Source of the DNA: Lautropia sp.
Lineage (GTDB): Bacteria; Pseudomonadota; Gammaproteobacteria; Burkholderiales; Burkholderiaceae_E
Direction: 5' to 3'
NCBI GenBank assembly: GCA_030527825.1
Contig: JAUNAC010000002.1
Location: 320,001-384,000 of the forward strand
Length of the DNA: 64,000 bases
The position numbers and the translations under genes are program-made. Positions 8,114-17,828 of this stretch are shown in pieces. The first letter of the stretch is position 1. Every line of letters begins with the position of its first letter. The notes beneath the pieces are model-generated. The model was not told where the DNA came from and searched no databases. It saw only the letters and a list, made by a program, of their open reading frames with translations.

Positions 8114-10455
8114 TCAAGAGGTTGTCGATCGCCATTGGTGTGCTGCTGGGCCTGCTGGTCATAGCCGCCGTGGCGGTCAGTTTTGTTGATGTGAATTATT
8201 TCAAGCCGCAGATAGCCCGTTTCGTGGAAACCCGCTATCACCGCACGCTGTCTTTTGACGGCAACCTGAAGCTGTCGATTTTCCCCAGTGTGGGGGTGAC
8301 ACTGCCGGTGGTTCGTCTGTCGGAGCCCGGGCATGCCGATCGTGAGGCGGCGAGTCTGAAGGGGGCACGCGTCAGCGTCGCGCTCCTGCCGTTGCTGAAA
8401 GGTCAGGTACAGGCGGATTCTGTCACGCTGGACGGTTTGAAGGCGAAAGTGGTGCGGCTGCCCGATGGTCACCTCAGCATTGATGATCTGCTGGGTGGAC
8501 AGCCGGAGGCCGGCGCTCAGCCGGCCCCCGAGGAGGGAAAGTCGGCTGCCACTCCGGTCTTTCATGTCAACGGCGTGACATTGACCAACGCACAGATCGT
8601 GTTTGATGACCGTCAGGCAGCGCAGACCTATACGCTGGAGCGGGTCAATCTGGAAACCGGCCCGCTGGCCAATGTCATCGAAACGCCGTTGACAATGTCG
8701 CTGGGATTCGCCGCGACCACTCCGGAGGCACGAGGTGATTTCACTCTCAAGGGACAGCTCAGCATCGACCTTGAGCATAACCGCTTTGGGGTCAGCGACA
8801 TGACGGCTGGCATGAAGGGAGCTATCGACACGTTGCAGCTGCAGCAGTTTGCCTTCAAGCTCAAAGGATTTTCGCTGGATCCGGCCGGGCCGGTCATTCA
8901 AGTCAGTGACATGGCACTGGATGCGCAGGGGCGGATGGGGGCAGACAGTTTCCGCAGCACGCTGGCTGTGCCAAAGTTGGCCATTACTCAGGATAAGGCG
9001 TCGGGTGATGCTGTTCAGGCGCACTGGAGCATGGGGGACAAGGAGTGGTTGACTGCAGCCTTGACCATGACTGGTGTGGGCGGTACAGCGGACAATCTGC
9101 AGATTGGCCGTCTTGGTCTGGATGCCACGCTGAAACAGGACGGACGCAAGGTGCTGGCCAAACTGGTCTCGCCCGTGCAGGCGAGCTTGGCGGGAGGCCG
9201 CTATCAGCTCAGCGCGCTTGATGGCCAGGTCGATATTGAAGATCCCGCGCTGCCCAAGGCTGCTTCATCGCTCAAACTGTCGGGGAAAGTGGCTGCTGAC
9301 CTGAAGAAGGAAAAAGCCTCGGCTGATCTGTCAGCCTTGCTGGATCAGGCAAAGATGGTCTTGAAAGCGGCGGTCAACGGTTTCAAGACCCCTCGGATCG
9401 CTCTGGCACTGGATGCTGATGCTCTCAACGTGGATCGCCTCTTTCCACCAGCGAAGGCATCATCCGCAACGGCACCGGCTGCGACACCGACGGCCGCACC
9501 GGGTAATGCCGCAGAAACGCCTGTTGATTTGTCGGCACTGAAAAACCTTGCACTGGATGCTCGGGTTAGCATTGACCATCTGATTGCCCGCGGCTTGGAA
9601 GCACGGCAGTTGCGGGCGAGTGCCAAGATTGCTAACGGTCAGCTGGTACTTTCTCCAGTCACAGCCGCTCTATATCAAGGTCACCTCAACGCGGCTGCCC
9701 AGGTCGCCACGGGTTCGTCGCCAGCTGCCAACAAGGTGGCTCTGAAGGCTGATTTGAGTGGTATCGAGATCGAGCCGTTGCTCAAGGGCTTGCTGAAGCA
9801 GGACATGCTGGAAGGCAGTGGCAATGTGACACTTGATGTCAATACTGGCGGTGGGACGGTTGAGGCGCTGAAGCGCTCGCTGGGCGGCAGCGCAGCGCTT
9901 TCCCTGAAGAACGGCGCCCTCAAGGGGATCAATCTGGGCGAGAAGCTGCGTGAGGCACGCAACATGTTCAGGGCCAGTGCCGGTACACAGCGTCAGGTTG
10001 CAGACAGCCGCCAGAAGACGGATTTCACCGAACTGGGTGTCAGTTTCCAGCTACAGAATGGCGTGGCGCGCAGCAATGACCTGAGCCTGAAGTCCCCGTT
10101 GCTTCGGGTCGGGGGTGACGGATCCATCGACATCGGCCGAAGTGTGCTGGACTACACGGTTCGTGCATCGGTGGTGGGCACCAGCAGCGGCCAGGGGGGC
10201 AGGGATCTGGCGGATCTGCACGGCGTGACGATCCCTGTCCGGTTGACCGGGCCGTTCGATGCGCCGGCCTGGCAGATTGACTGGGCTGCCGCAGGCAAAG
10301 AGGCCCTGAAATCGAAGGTGGGTAACGAAGTCAAGGAGAAAGCTGAAAGTGCACTCAAGAAAACGCTCGAAAAAAATGGCCTGAGTGACAAGCTGAAAGA
10401 CAAGGTGGATACGAAGAAAGCCAAGGATCTACTGAAGGGCTTTCTGAGTCACTAA
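8110..10455 (+). CDS. AsmA family protein
   Basis: 781 residues with one N-terminal membrane helix (LSIAIGVLLGLLVIAAVAV), then an AsmA N-terminal domain beginning DVNYFKPQIARFVETRYHRT and a C-terminal AsmA-like beta-rich domain (VARSNDLSLKSPLLRVGGDG, VLDYTVRASVVG). A low-complexity Ala/Thr/Pro patch lies near residues 450-475, and a Lys-rich helical tail ends the protein. AsmA-like proteins are inner-membrane anchored periplasmic beta-groove proteins; the wider family (TamB, YhdP, AsmA) is linked to phospholipid transport to the outer membrane. It is longer than E. coli AsmA (617 residues). The ATG overlaps the thioredoxin stop. Confidence 0.88.
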   Translation: MIKRLSIAIGVLLGLLVIAAVAVSFVDVNYFKPQIARFVETRYHRTLSFDGNLKLSIFPSVGVTLPVVRLSEPGHADREAASLKGARVSVALLPLLKGQVQADSVTLDGLKAKVVRLPDGHLSIDDLLGGQPEAGAQPAPEEGKSAATPVFHVNGVTLTNAQIVFDDRQAAQTYTLERVNLETGPLANVIETPLTMSLGFAATTPEARGDFTLKGQLSIDLEHNRFGVSDMTAGMKGAIDTLQLQQFAFKLKGFSLDPAGPVIQVSDMALDAQGRMGADSFRSTLAVPKLAITQDKASGDAVQAHWSMGDKEWLTAALTMTGVGGTADNLQIGRLGLDATLKQDGRKVLAKLVSPVQASLAGGRYQLSALDGQVDIEDPALPKAASSLKLSGKVAADLKKEKASADLSALLDQAKMVLKAAVNGFKTPRIALALDADALNVDRLFPPAKASSATAPAATPTAAPGNAAETPVDLSALKNLALDARVSIDHLIARGLEARQLRASAKIANGQLVLSPVTAALYQGHLNAAAQVATGSSPAANKVALKADLSGIEIEPLLKGLLKQDMLEGSGNVTLDVNTGGGTVEALKRSLGGSAALSLKNGALKGINLGEKLREARNMFRASAGTQRQVADSRQKTDFTELGVSFQLQNGVARSNDLSLKSPLLRVGGDGSIDIGRSVLDYTVRASVVGTSSGQGGRDLADLHGVTIPVRLTGPFDAPAWQIDWAAAGKEALKSKVGNEVKEKAESALKKTLEKNGLSDKLKDKVDTKKAKDLLKGFLSH

Positions 10456-10482
10456 CCGATCTGGATGGATTTTCGTCACTCT

Positions 10483-10513
10483 GGACGGCCCGCTGCCCTG
10501 CATCGGGCCGTTC
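10483..10513. terminator. Hairpin between asmA and crp-like genes
   Basis: ACGGCCCG (10485-10492) pairs perfectly with CGGGCCGT (10504-10511), extendable by a G-T and a G-C pair. It lies in the 69-base gap between convergent genes and could terminate both. No long T tract follows on the plus strand (TTCGCTTTGG). Confidence 0.6.
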
Positions 10514-10524
10514 GCTTTGGTGAC

Positions 10525-11247
10525 TCAGAAAGGTCTGGTCTTTCCTTCGGCCATCTGTTTTAGCGGGGTGGTTTCGCACAACTGCCAGTGGCGGCGCGAG
10601 CCACTGATCCATCCCCGGTTTTGCCAGTCGGCCAGCAGGCGGTTCAGGGTTTCGGGCCTGATGCCGAGCTGGGCAGCTACATGCCGTTGGCTGTAAGGGA
10701 ATGACAGGTCACTGCCCTGATTTTGGCTGAGCGACATGAAATATGCGGCCAGCCGCTGCTGTGCCGTGCTGCTGGTCAGCCACTCGACTTCGTTCACGCG
10801 GTGATAGAGCCGCAGGCTCAGGCGTTCGAGCATGCGCATGGCCAATGGGGGATGGCTTTCACAGCCGGCGCGCAGACTACTCCCGGAGAGGCGCCACAGT
10901 GCGACGGGGCCGCCACTTGCCTGCGAGCTCATAGGATAGCGTCCGTGGGGCATGAACATGGCTGCATCGGCGACCAGTGAACGGGGGCCGAACGATTGAA
11001 AAACATGTTCATCACCGTCCTGGCTGAAGCGCACCATCTCCAGCTGGCCACTTTCGATCAGCAGGTAGTGAGTGGCATGATCGCCTTCGTGAAAGGCGGA
11101 TTCACCACTGTCCAGTTTCTGGTACTGTGCATGCTCGGCCAGGCGCCGCAAGACATCCGGCGCCAGGCCCGAAAAGAGAGGATGCTGCTCCAGCAGACCA
11201 GTGAGACGGATGGTGGCCGGTGAAGGGTCAAGCGGCAGCTGGTTCAT
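10525..11247 (-). CDS. Crp/Fnr-family transcriptional regulator
   Basis: About 240 residues: a cyclic-nucleotide-binding-type beta barrel (HPLFSGLAPDVLRRLAEHAQ through the FHEGDHATHYLLIESGQLEM segment) and a C-terminal winged helix (YSQRHVAAQLGIRPETLNRL). The cysteine cluster that binds Fe-S in FNR is absent, and the RXS/T pocket of a cAMP binder is not obvious, so the ligand is unknown. The closest functional class may be Dnr/NnrR-type or stress sensors. The ATG at 11247 is chosen; a GTG at 11313 would overlap the dsbB 3' end. It follows dsbB on the same strand and is probably co-transcribed, which makes a redox or respiratory role plausible but unproven. Confidence 0.85.
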   Translation of the reverse strand: MNQLPLDPSPATIRLTGLLEQHPLFSGLAPDVLRRLAEHAQYQKLDSGESAFHEGDHATHYLLIESGQLEMVRFSQDGDEHVFQSFGPRSLVADAAMFMPHGRYPMSSQASGGPVALWRLSGSSLRAGCESHPPLAMRMLERLSLRLYHRVNEVEWLTSSTAQQRLAAYFMSLSQNQGSDLSFPYSQRHVAAQLGIRPETLNRLLADWQNRGWISGSRRHWQLCETTPLKQMAEGKTRPF

Positions 11248-11293
11248 GGGGGGCAGGAGAAAGTGGCGGGGCCGTTGCGTTGGCGTCGTGACC

Positions 11294-11836
11294 TCAATCC
11301 GACATTTTGCCACGTACCGCCTGACCTGACCGTGATCGCCACAGCATTCGGATCGTCAGGCAGGCCAGCACCAGCAGCAGAACGGCCAGCGCCGCGCTCC
11401 ACAGGGAATAGGGCAGGTTCATCAAGGACTGGTCTGCCTCGGCGCACGAGGCACGGGGTTCGAAGATTTCCGGCTGCCAGTCAGACAATCCGGTATACAT
11501 CAGAAACCGGTCGACTGCCGTGATGGCGCAGCTGCCGGTGGCGGCTGCGACCAGATGCTGGTAGAGCGCGGTCACCACCGTTGCCAGTGCAGACAGGGCG
11601 GTCAGGGCCAGAAACAGGCTGGCGACCAAACGTCCCGCGTATGAACGGGAAGAGGGCCAGGCGGCTAGCAGAGCCATGGCACCGCAAAGCAGATAGAGCA
11701 GGCGCTGGGCTATGCACCAGGGACACGGCTCCATGCCCAGCCGGTGTTGCGTGAACAGTGCCACGCCGACACTGCCCCAGGAGAGAAGGACGATGGCGAG
11801 TGACAGGCGGCGGTGTGTTATACTATTCATTCTCAT
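11294..11836 (-). CDS. dsbB: Disulfide bond formation protein B
   Basis: About 180 residues with four membrane helices. The first periplasmic loop carries the redox pair in MEPCPWCIAQR (C38/C41), and the second loop has the other pair (GSC and ASC, about residues 103 and 131). DsbB reoxidises periplasmic DsbA and passes electrons to quinone. The ATG at 11836 fits the family's N-terminus; a longer open frame to 11923 has no homologous look. No dsbA is in the window. A crp-like gene lies directly downstream. Confidence 0.92.
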   Translation of the reverse strand: MRMNSITHRRLSLAIVLLSWGSVGVALFTQHRLGMEPCPWCIAQRLLYLLCGAMALLAAWPSSRSYAGRLVASLFLALTALSALATVVTALYQHLVAAATGSCAITAVDRFLMYTGLSDWQPEIFEPRASCAEADQSLMNLPYSLWSAALAVLLLVLACLTIRMLWRSRSGQAVRGKMSD

Positions 11837-11946
11837 CGTGTTTCGTGAATTTGCTCTAGCAAGGGTTCTGTTGTCATGCGGCAACGCAGCCTTCCTGCCA
11901 ATGGCAAGAAGCACGCCTTTCATTCTTAGCTTAACGGGACTCAGGG

Positions 11947-12162
11947 ATGAAATCGACTCGTAAACCTAATTCAGCTATGACCGCGCATCATCATAGCGCC
12001 ATCGTCACGGCAAGGCACGCCGCCCGTATGCGTGCTGGTCGTGTCGAATCGCGCCCGGAAGATTATGCAGATATCGCTGTCACCGAGCAGGCCAAGCGTC
12101 TGCGTGAGGCGCGTCGGGCTATCGAAGAGCGTAACATGCTCCGTGAGCTTGGTCTGGGCTGA
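11947..12162 (+). CDS. Small basic protein of unknown function
   Basis: 71 residues, strongly basic and helical (RHAARMRAGRVES, AKRLREARRAIEERNMLREL), with no signal or membrane segment. A CAGGG ribosome site lies immediately upstream of the ATG. It is divergent from dsbB and followed by a terminator-like hairpin, so it is probably its own transcription unit. It could be a nucleic-acid- or ribosome-associated protein, but this is a composition-based guess only. Confidence 0.6.
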   Translation: MKSTRKPNSAMTAHHHSAIVTARHAARMRAGRVESRPEDYADIAVTEQAKRLREARRAIEERNMLRELGLG

Positions 12163-12195
12163 CTCATCTATCGATCTTATTAGTATTTATCTGGA

Positions 12196-12234
12196 GCGCC
12201 GTATCGGTTGATGAACTGGTACGGCGTTTCGGTT
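12196..12234 (+). terminator. Terminator-like hairpin after the 71-aa gene
   Basis: CGCCGTA (12197-12203) pairs with TACGGCG (12220-12226), with a G-T closing pair, followed by TTTCGGTTT. It lies between the small gene and waaC. Confidence 0.55.
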
Positions 12235-12256
12235 TCTGGCTCCCCCATTGCCTCCG

Positions 12257-13303
12257 ATGACACGAATCCTGATCATCAAGATGTCCTCGATGGGGGATAT
12301 CGTCCACGCGCAGCCGCTGGCCACTGATTTGCGTCGGCAGTTTCCCCAGGCCCGTATCGATTGGGTTGTCGAGGCGGCATTCAGTGCATTACCGGCCATG
12401 AATCCGGCAGTCGATGAAGTCATTCCGATAGCTTGGCGTCGCTGGCGCAAATCATGGATGAATCCCGCTACACGAACCGCCATGGCAGCGTTCTGGCGGC
12501 TTCTACGTCGTCGGCAGTATGACTGGGTCCTTGATTGTCAGGGTCTGATCAAGAGTGCAATCGTAACGCGCATGGCCCGTGGCAACGTGCGTGCGGGACC
12601 AGATCGTGCCTCCGCCCGGGAGGCATTGGCCACATTGGCATATGATCGACGGATCTGCGTTCCACGTCACTGGCATGTCGTGCAACGAAATCGCGCCATC
12701 GGTGCAGGTGCATTGGGATATACGCTGGATAGTCCTGCCCGTTTTGGCCTGGCTGCTGCACCGTTCAGTGCCAACGAAGCGCCCTGGCTGCCCATGAACC
12801 GGCCCTTTGCATTGCTGGTGACCGGGGCCAGCCGTGATGAAAAACTCTGGCCGGAAGCACAGTGGCTGGCCGTGGCTGCCCACCTGCAGAGATTGGGCCT
12901 TGACCTGTTGTGGTTCTGGGGGTCGGCTGCAGAAGAGGCGCGGGCCCATCGGCTGGCGGGGGCGGCGCATGCAGCTGCAGGTGCGGAAGCTACTCAGGCT
13001 ATCGTACCGCCATTTCTGACCGTGCAGGACGCGGCGCGGGTCATACAGCAGGCCAGCATCGTGGTCGGACTAGATACCGGATTCACACACCTGGCCGGAG
13101 CACTTGGGCGCCCGACAGTTGGGATCTATACAGACTTTGACGCTGTGCAGTGCGCCGTATCCGGGGACAGTTTCTGTGCCAGTTTCGGTGGGGTTGGCGT
13201 GATCCCGGCTACGACGGACATCCTGGGTGCCATCGACAAAGGCTTGCTGCATACTGGCATGCACGCCCCGGAAAGCTCTCCAGCGTTTTCATCCGATCAC
13301 TGA
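12257..13303 (+). CDS. waaC: Lipopolysaccharide heptosyltransferase I
   Basis: 348 residues from the ATG at 12257; a TTG at 12248 would add three residues. The N-terminus RILIIKMSSMGDIVHAQP and the segment IDWVVEAAFSALP ... VIPIAWRRWRKSW follow E. coli WaaC closely. The donor-site segment VVGLDTGFTHLAGALGRPTV near residue 270 is the GT9 signature. WaaC adds the first heptose from ADP-heptose to Kdo2-lipid A at the inner membrane. It is followed 15 bases later by the permease gene, so they may be co-transcribed. No clear ribosome site is seen. Confidence 0.93.
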   Translation: MTRILIIKMSSMGDIVHAQPLATDLRRQFPQARIDWVVEAAFSALPAMNPAVDEVIPIAWRRWRKSWMNPATRTAMAAFWRLLRRRQYDWVLDCQGLIKSAIVTRMARGNVRAGPDRASAREALATLAYDRRICVPRHWHVVQRNRAIGAGALGYTLDSPARFGLAAAPFSANEAPWLPMNRPFALLVTGASRDEKLWPEAQWLAVAAHLQRLGLDLLWFWGSAAEEARAHRLAGAAHAAAGAEATQAIVPPFLTVQDAARVIQQASIVVGLDTGFTHLAGALGRPTVGIYTDFDAVQCAVSGDSFCASFGGVGVIPATTDILGAIDKGLLHTGMHAPESSPAFSSDH

Positions 13304-13318
13304 AAGGACGGGTGACTC

Positions 13319-15910
13319 ATGCCGCCGGTCATCACATCCCGCCAGTCTGCCTGGCGTCTGGCAGCGCTCTTTCTGTGGCGAGACGCCCGCGCCCGGGAAC
13401 TCAATCTGCTGTTTCTGTCGGTGCTGGTCGCCATAGCCGCCATCACAACGGTCGGATTTTTTGTTGATCGACTGAACCGCGCATGGGATGCCGAGGCGTC
13501 CCATCTTTTGGGGGCTGATTTGGTGATCCGCGCAGACCGACCATTGCCGGCTTCCTGGTCTTCTCAGGCCCGGGCCAGAGGGCTGCAGATTGCTAGCAGT
13601 GTGGCATTTCCCAGTATGGTCATGGCTGCGCCCGAGCGGCAGAATGTGGATGTTTCCGAGGACGGATCTGCCGAGGATGATTCGTTGCCCTCCACCCGAC
13701 TTGCCGCCGTTCTGGCCGTCAGCCATGCATATCCCCTGCGTGGCAGTCTGACCGTAACCGCAGATATACATGCTGCTGAAGCACCCGGCGCCCCGGTTTC
13801 CCTGAACACGGGGCCCGCTCCGGGCACCGTGTTCATTGACGAAACGCTGGCTGGACAACTGGGGGTGAAACCGGGAGGCCGGTTGATCCTGGGCCATGCA
13901 GACTTTCTTGTCAGCCGTCTCATCCGGCTGGAACCCGGCCGTGGTGCAGCATTCACCCGTTTCGCTCCCCGGCTCATGCTTTCGCTGGATGACCTGGCCC
14001 GCACCGGGCTGGTGCGCCCGGGTAGCCGGCTGACCTACAGTCTGCTGCTTGCGGGACAGGCGCCCGGTGTTGCGGCGTTCCGGCAATGGCTGACCCCGCA
14101 GCTGAGCCGTGGCCAGCATCTGGAAAACCTGGGCAGTGGTCGTCCTGATGTCCAGCGTACCCTCATGCGGGCGCAGCAGTTTCTCGCTTTAGTTTCGTTA
14201 TTGACGGCAGTGATCGCCGCCGTGGCAATTGGTTTGGGGGCCCGCTCTTTTGCTGAGCGGCATCTGCAAGGGTTTGCCGTTCTCAAGGCGATGGGAATAC
14301 CGCAGACCCTGCTGCTTCACAGTCTGACGCTGGAAATGTTTGGCCTGGCGCTCATCAGCGGTGCCGCCGGTGTGGTGCTGGGGTGGCTGGGGCATCATGC
14401 TCTGACTGGTTTGGCCGGCCTGGTGCTGGATACGGCATTGCCCGGTGTGTCCTGGCAGCCTGCTGCCCAGGCAATGCTGCTGGCCATCGTGCTCGTACTG
14501 GGATTCGCCTTGCTACCTGTCCTGCGGCTGGCGGGTATTCCGCCGTTGCGGGCCATGCGCCAGGATCTGGATGCTCCACAACTGTCCGTCTGGCTGCTGT
14601 GGGGCGTTGCGCTGCTGGCCTTCGGCGTGCTGATGTTCTGGCTAGTTGGTGACATCCGCCTGTTGCTGTATGCCCTGGGCGGCTTTGCGCAGACGATTCT
14701 GATATTCATGTTGTTGACCATGTTCAGCATCTGGCTGGCAAGGTTTCTGGCATCACACCATATACGCGGCGGTGGCGGACAGATCCTGCGTCTGGCTATC
14801 CTTGGCTGGTCGCGTCATCCCTCGATCACCGCAGTTCAGGTCATTGCTCTGAGCAGTGCGCTGATGGCGCTGCTTTTGTTGACCGTGGTGCGCCATGATT
14901 TGGTAGGTGCCTGGGAGCAGAGCATTCCGGTGAATGCGCCTGATCATTTCATGATCAATATTCAGCCCGAACAGCGTGACGCGGTACAACAGGCCCTGGG
15001 TGATGCGGGACTGGGGCGTCCAGTGCTCTATCCGGTCGTGCGAGCCCGTCTGGTGGCGATCAATAACCGGCCGGTCCAGCCGCAGGCGTATCCGAGTGAA
15101 CAGGCGCGGCGACTGCTTGATCGTGAGTTCAACCTCTCCTATACAGAGGCCCTGCCCGAGCACAATCGACTGGAAACAGGGCGCTGGATCCGGCCCGAGG
15201 CAGCAGAGGTTTCGGTTGAGGCGGGCATCATGAAAACGCTGAACCTTAAACTGGGGGATGAGGTGCAATTTGACATAGGTGGCCAGTCGGTCACCTTGAA
15301 ACTGGTTGGCAGTCGCCGCCTGCGGTGGGACTCCATGCGGGTCAATTTTTTCATGATTGGCTCTCCATCCGCCCTGGCCAGCATGCCGCAGAGCCTGATT
15401 ACCTCCTTTCGAGTGCCTGTTGACAGAGCTTCGGCTTTAGTCCGGCTCAACACCCGGATGCCCAACCTGACCATCATAGATATTGGAATGATGGTTGGCC
15501 AGGTACGTGCCTTGATTGATCAGCTTGTTCAGGCCGTTCGGCTGCTGTTTTTATTCACCCTGCTTGCCGGATGTGTGGTGCTTCACGGCGCGTTGGGGCG
15601 TGTGCGCGATGAGCGTATGGCAGACACGGCGCTGATGAGGGTTCTTGGCGCATCCCGTCGGCAGTTGATCATGATCCAGATCGTTGAGCTTGGACTCACT
15701 GCTTTGCTTGCGGCCACCATGGGAACTGTCGGTGCTACGCTGCTGGGCTGGCTGCTGGCCTACGCAGTATTTGATTTCCCGTATTACCCGGATATCTGGC
15801 TGTTGTTGAGTGGCCTTTTGGCCAGTGCCACGTTCATCCTGGTGGTGGGGACTTGGAACACCTGGCGTCTGTTCGACATTCCGCCGTTGCGGATCTTGCA
15901 GCAAAGATGA
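13319..15910 (+). CDS. Large FtsX-like ABC transporter permease (YbbP type)
   Basis: 863 residues. One N-terminal membrane helix (LNLLFLSVLVAIAAITTVGFF) is followed by a long periplasmic region, then clusters of helices near residues 280-420 and 425-520, a second periplasmic region, and three helices at the C-terminus in the FtsX layout. The repeated FtsX-type segment is seen in SFAERHLQGFAVLKAMGIP and again in RMADTALMRVLGASRRQL. This is the YbbP/MacB-related class of permease that works mechanically with a separate ATPase, in other bacteria YbbA. No ATPase gene is adjacent here, so it must be encoded elsewhere. Substrate unknown. Confidence 0.88.
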   Translation: MPPVITSRQSAWRLAALFLWRDARARELNLLFLSVLVAIAAITTVGFFVDRLNRAWDAEASHLLGADLVIRADRPLPASWSSQARARGLQIASSVAFPSMVMAAPERQNVDVSEDGSAEDDSLPSTRLAAVLAVSHAYPLRGSLTVTADIHAAEAPGAPVSLNTGPAPGTVFIDETLAGQLGVKPGGRLILGHADFLVSRLIRLEPGRGAAFTRFAPRLMLSLDDLARTGLVRPGSRLTYSLLLAGQAPGVAAFRQWLTPQLSRGQHLENLGSGRPDVQRTLMRAQQFLALVSLLTAVIAAVAIGLGARSFAERHLQGFAVLKAMGIPQTLLLHSLTLEMFGLALISGAAGVVLGWLGHHALTGLAGLVLDTALPGVSWQPAAQAMLLAIVLVLGFALLPVLRLAGIPPLRAMRQDLDAPQLSVWLLWGVALLAFGVLMFWLVGDIRLLLYALGGFAQTILIFMLLTMFSIWLARFLASHHIRGGGGQILRLAILGWSRHPSITAVQVIALSSALMALLLLTVVRHDLVGAWEQSIPVNAPDHFMINIQPEQRDAVQQALGDAGLGRPVLYPVVRARLVAINNRPVQPQAYPSEQARRLLDREFNLSYTEALPEHNRLETGRWIRPEAAEVSVEAGIMKTLNLKLGDEVQFDIGGQSVTLKLVGSRRLRWDSMRVNFFMIGSPSALASMPQSLITSFRVPVDRASALVRLNTRMPNLTIIDIGMMVGQVRALIDQLVQAVRLLFLFTLLAGCVVLHGALGRVRDERMADTALMRVLGASRRQLIMIQIVELGLTALLAATMGTVGATLLGWLLAYAVFDFPYYPDIWLLLSGLLASATFILVVGTWNTWRLFDIPPLRILQQR

Positions 15911-16305
15911 CGGCCAACTTGGGGTATCGCTAGCCAATTGCTGTTTTGCAGCCGTGTGAGGTGGATTTCAGAAACCTTCAGGTATTTTTATATTATGAGA
16001 CAAACCCGGGCTAGAGGGTCGAGTGATATTTCGTATTATGGTAAATTTATTTCACATCAAGAAATTTTGATTTTATCCTGCTGATTTATAAGAACAAATA
16101 TTTCATCCCTTTTCTCTCTTGTCACCTTGTACAGAAGGTGTCGCTGTCTATCATCTATACCCATGTTCAGGGTCAGATATGAGGTGCTTCACAGGATGGC
16201 CCGGGACATGGCAATGGTAGCCAGATATCGCGTGTGATGTGGTCAGACCACTATTGCACACATGGCCCATTTGCCCCCAACTCAATACGACAGGAGACAA
16301 CTCGA
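15911..16305 (+). promoter_or_regulatory. Upstream region and candidate promoter of isocitrate lyase
   Basis: 395 bases without a gene and visibly more AT-rich around 15980-16120 than its surroundings. A promoter-like pair is TTGTAC (16127-16132) and TATCAT (16149-16154) with a 16-base spacer, about 150 bases before the aceA ATG. The long leader and AT-rich upstream tract leave room for regulators of the glyoxylate shunt, but no specific operator could be recognised. Confidence 0.4.
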
Positions 16306-17616
16306 ATGACGACACGAGAGCAGCAGGCTCAGGCCCTCCAGAAAGAATGGTCGGAAAACCCGAGATGGCGGAGTATTCGGCGCAGTTACAGCGCCGATAC
16401 TGTCGTGCGTCTGCGCGGATCCAGAAACATCCAGCACACATTGGCCTCGCAGGGTGCAGAGAAACTGTGGCAGCTTCTCCATCAGGAGCCATTTATTCAT
16501 GCGCTGGGAGCCCTGACCGGAAATCAGGCCATGCAGCAGGTGAAGGCTGGGCTCAAGGCCATCTATCTGTCCGGTTGGCAAGTTGCGGGAGACAACAATG
16601 ATGCCGGTGAGATGTACCCTGATCAGTCTCTTTATCCCGCCAACTCGGCCCCACAACTGGTTCGGCGAATTAACAATACCCTGACCCGAGCCGACCAGAT
16701 CCAGTGGGCTGAAGGCAAAAACCCTGGCGATGATGGCTACCTGGACTATTTTGCACCAATTGTTGCCGATGCTGAGGCCGGGTTTGGCGGCGTCCTCAAT
16801 GCCTTCGAATTGATGAAGGCAATGATCAATGCCGGTGCATCGGGCGTGCATTTTGAAGATCAGCTGGCTTCGGTCAAAAAATGTGGCCACATGGGCGGCA
16901 AGGTACTGGTTCCGACCCGTGAAGCGATCGCCAAACTGACAGCTGCGCGCCTGGCTGCGGATGTTTGCGGCGTCCCGACGGTGCTGGTAGCACGCACTGA
17001 TGCTGAAGCAGCTGATCTGATCACCTCGGACGTGGATGACAATGACAGACCATTCCTGACGGGCGAGCGAACGGTCGAAGGGTTTTTCCGCACCCGTCCA
17101 GGTCTTCAGCAGGCCATTGCGCGTGGATTGGCCTATGCACCGTACGCCGATCTGATCTGGTGCGAGACAGCCAGACCTGATCTGGAGTATGCCCGGCAAT
17201 TTGCCCAGGCCATACACAAACAGTTTCCGGGAAAACTGCTGGCGTACAACTGTTCACCGAGTTTCAACTGGAAACAGAATATCGATGACGCCACGATTGC
17301 CGGATTTCAGGCGTCATTGGGTGAAATGGGCTATAAATTCCAGTTTATTACGCTGGCAGGCTTTCACGCACTCAACTACTCGATGTTCAATCTGGCGCAT
17401 GGATATGCAAGAAAGAACATGTCCGCGTTTGTTGAGCTTCAGCAGGCCGAGTTTGCCGCCGCAGATATGGGCTTCACTGCCGTCCGGCATCAGCGTGAGG
17501 TGGGAACCGGGTATTTTGATGCGGTTACCACGGCCATTGAGGGAAGTGAAAGCTCCACCACCGCCTTGATAGGGTCAACGGAAGATGCCCAGTTTACCGA
17601 GGCGGAAAGGAAATAG
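16306..17616 (+). CDS. aceA: Isocitrate lyase
   Basis: 436 residues, matching the E. coli enzyme (434). It cleaves isocitrate to succinate and glyoxylate, the first step of the glyoxylate shunt needed for growth on acetate or fatty acids. The catalytic loop [13 protein letters not shown] contains the active-site cysteine C193; [13 protein letters not shown] and NCSPSFNWK are further family segments. The ATG at 16306 has a CAGGAG ribosome site; an in-frame ATG at 16234 lacks homology. Malate synthase is not in the window. The gene is monocistronic, ending at a strong terminator. Confidence 0.97.
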   Translation: MTTREQQAQALQKEWSENPRWRSIRRSYSADTVVRLRGSRNIQHTLASQGAEKLWQLLHQEPFIHALGALTGNQAMQQVKAGLKAIYLSGWQVAGDNNDAGEMYPDQSLYPANSAPQLVRRINNTLTRADQIQWAEGKNPGDDGYLDYFAPIVADAEAGFGGVLNAFELMKAMINAGASGVHFEDQLASVKKCGHMGGKVLVPTREAIAKLTAARLAADVCGVPTVLVARTDAEAADLITSDVDDNDRPFLTGERTVEGFFRTRPGLQQAIARGLAYAPYADLIWCETARPDLEYARQFAQAIHKQFPGKLLAYNCSPSFNWKQNIDDATIAGFQASLGEMGYKFQFITLAGFHALNYSMFNLAHGYARKNMSAFVELQQAEFAAADMGFTAVRHQREVGTGYFDAVTTAIEGSESSTTALIGSTEDAQFTEAERK

Positions 17617-17655
17617 TGCAGGAACGGCATTCGGAGACATCGAATGCTGAAGCAG

Positions 17656-17690
17656 CGGAAAGGGCCGTCAGTGTCCTTTCCGTTTTTTTT
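17656..17690 (+). terminator. Rho-independent terminator of aceA
   Basis: CGGAAAGG (17656-17663) pairs perfectly with CCTTTCCG (17675-17682) and is followed immediately by eight T (17683-17690). Confidence 0.93.
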
Positions 17691-17828
17691 CAGGACCCGG
17701 TTTGAAGGGCAGGGACATGTTGGTATGCTGGCTGGCCTAACCTATCTCATCCATGCGACCGATCGTCACTGCATGTTTTATCCAGCAAGATGGAGCCTCC
17801 TTGAACAAGCCAAACGGAGCGTTCCATC

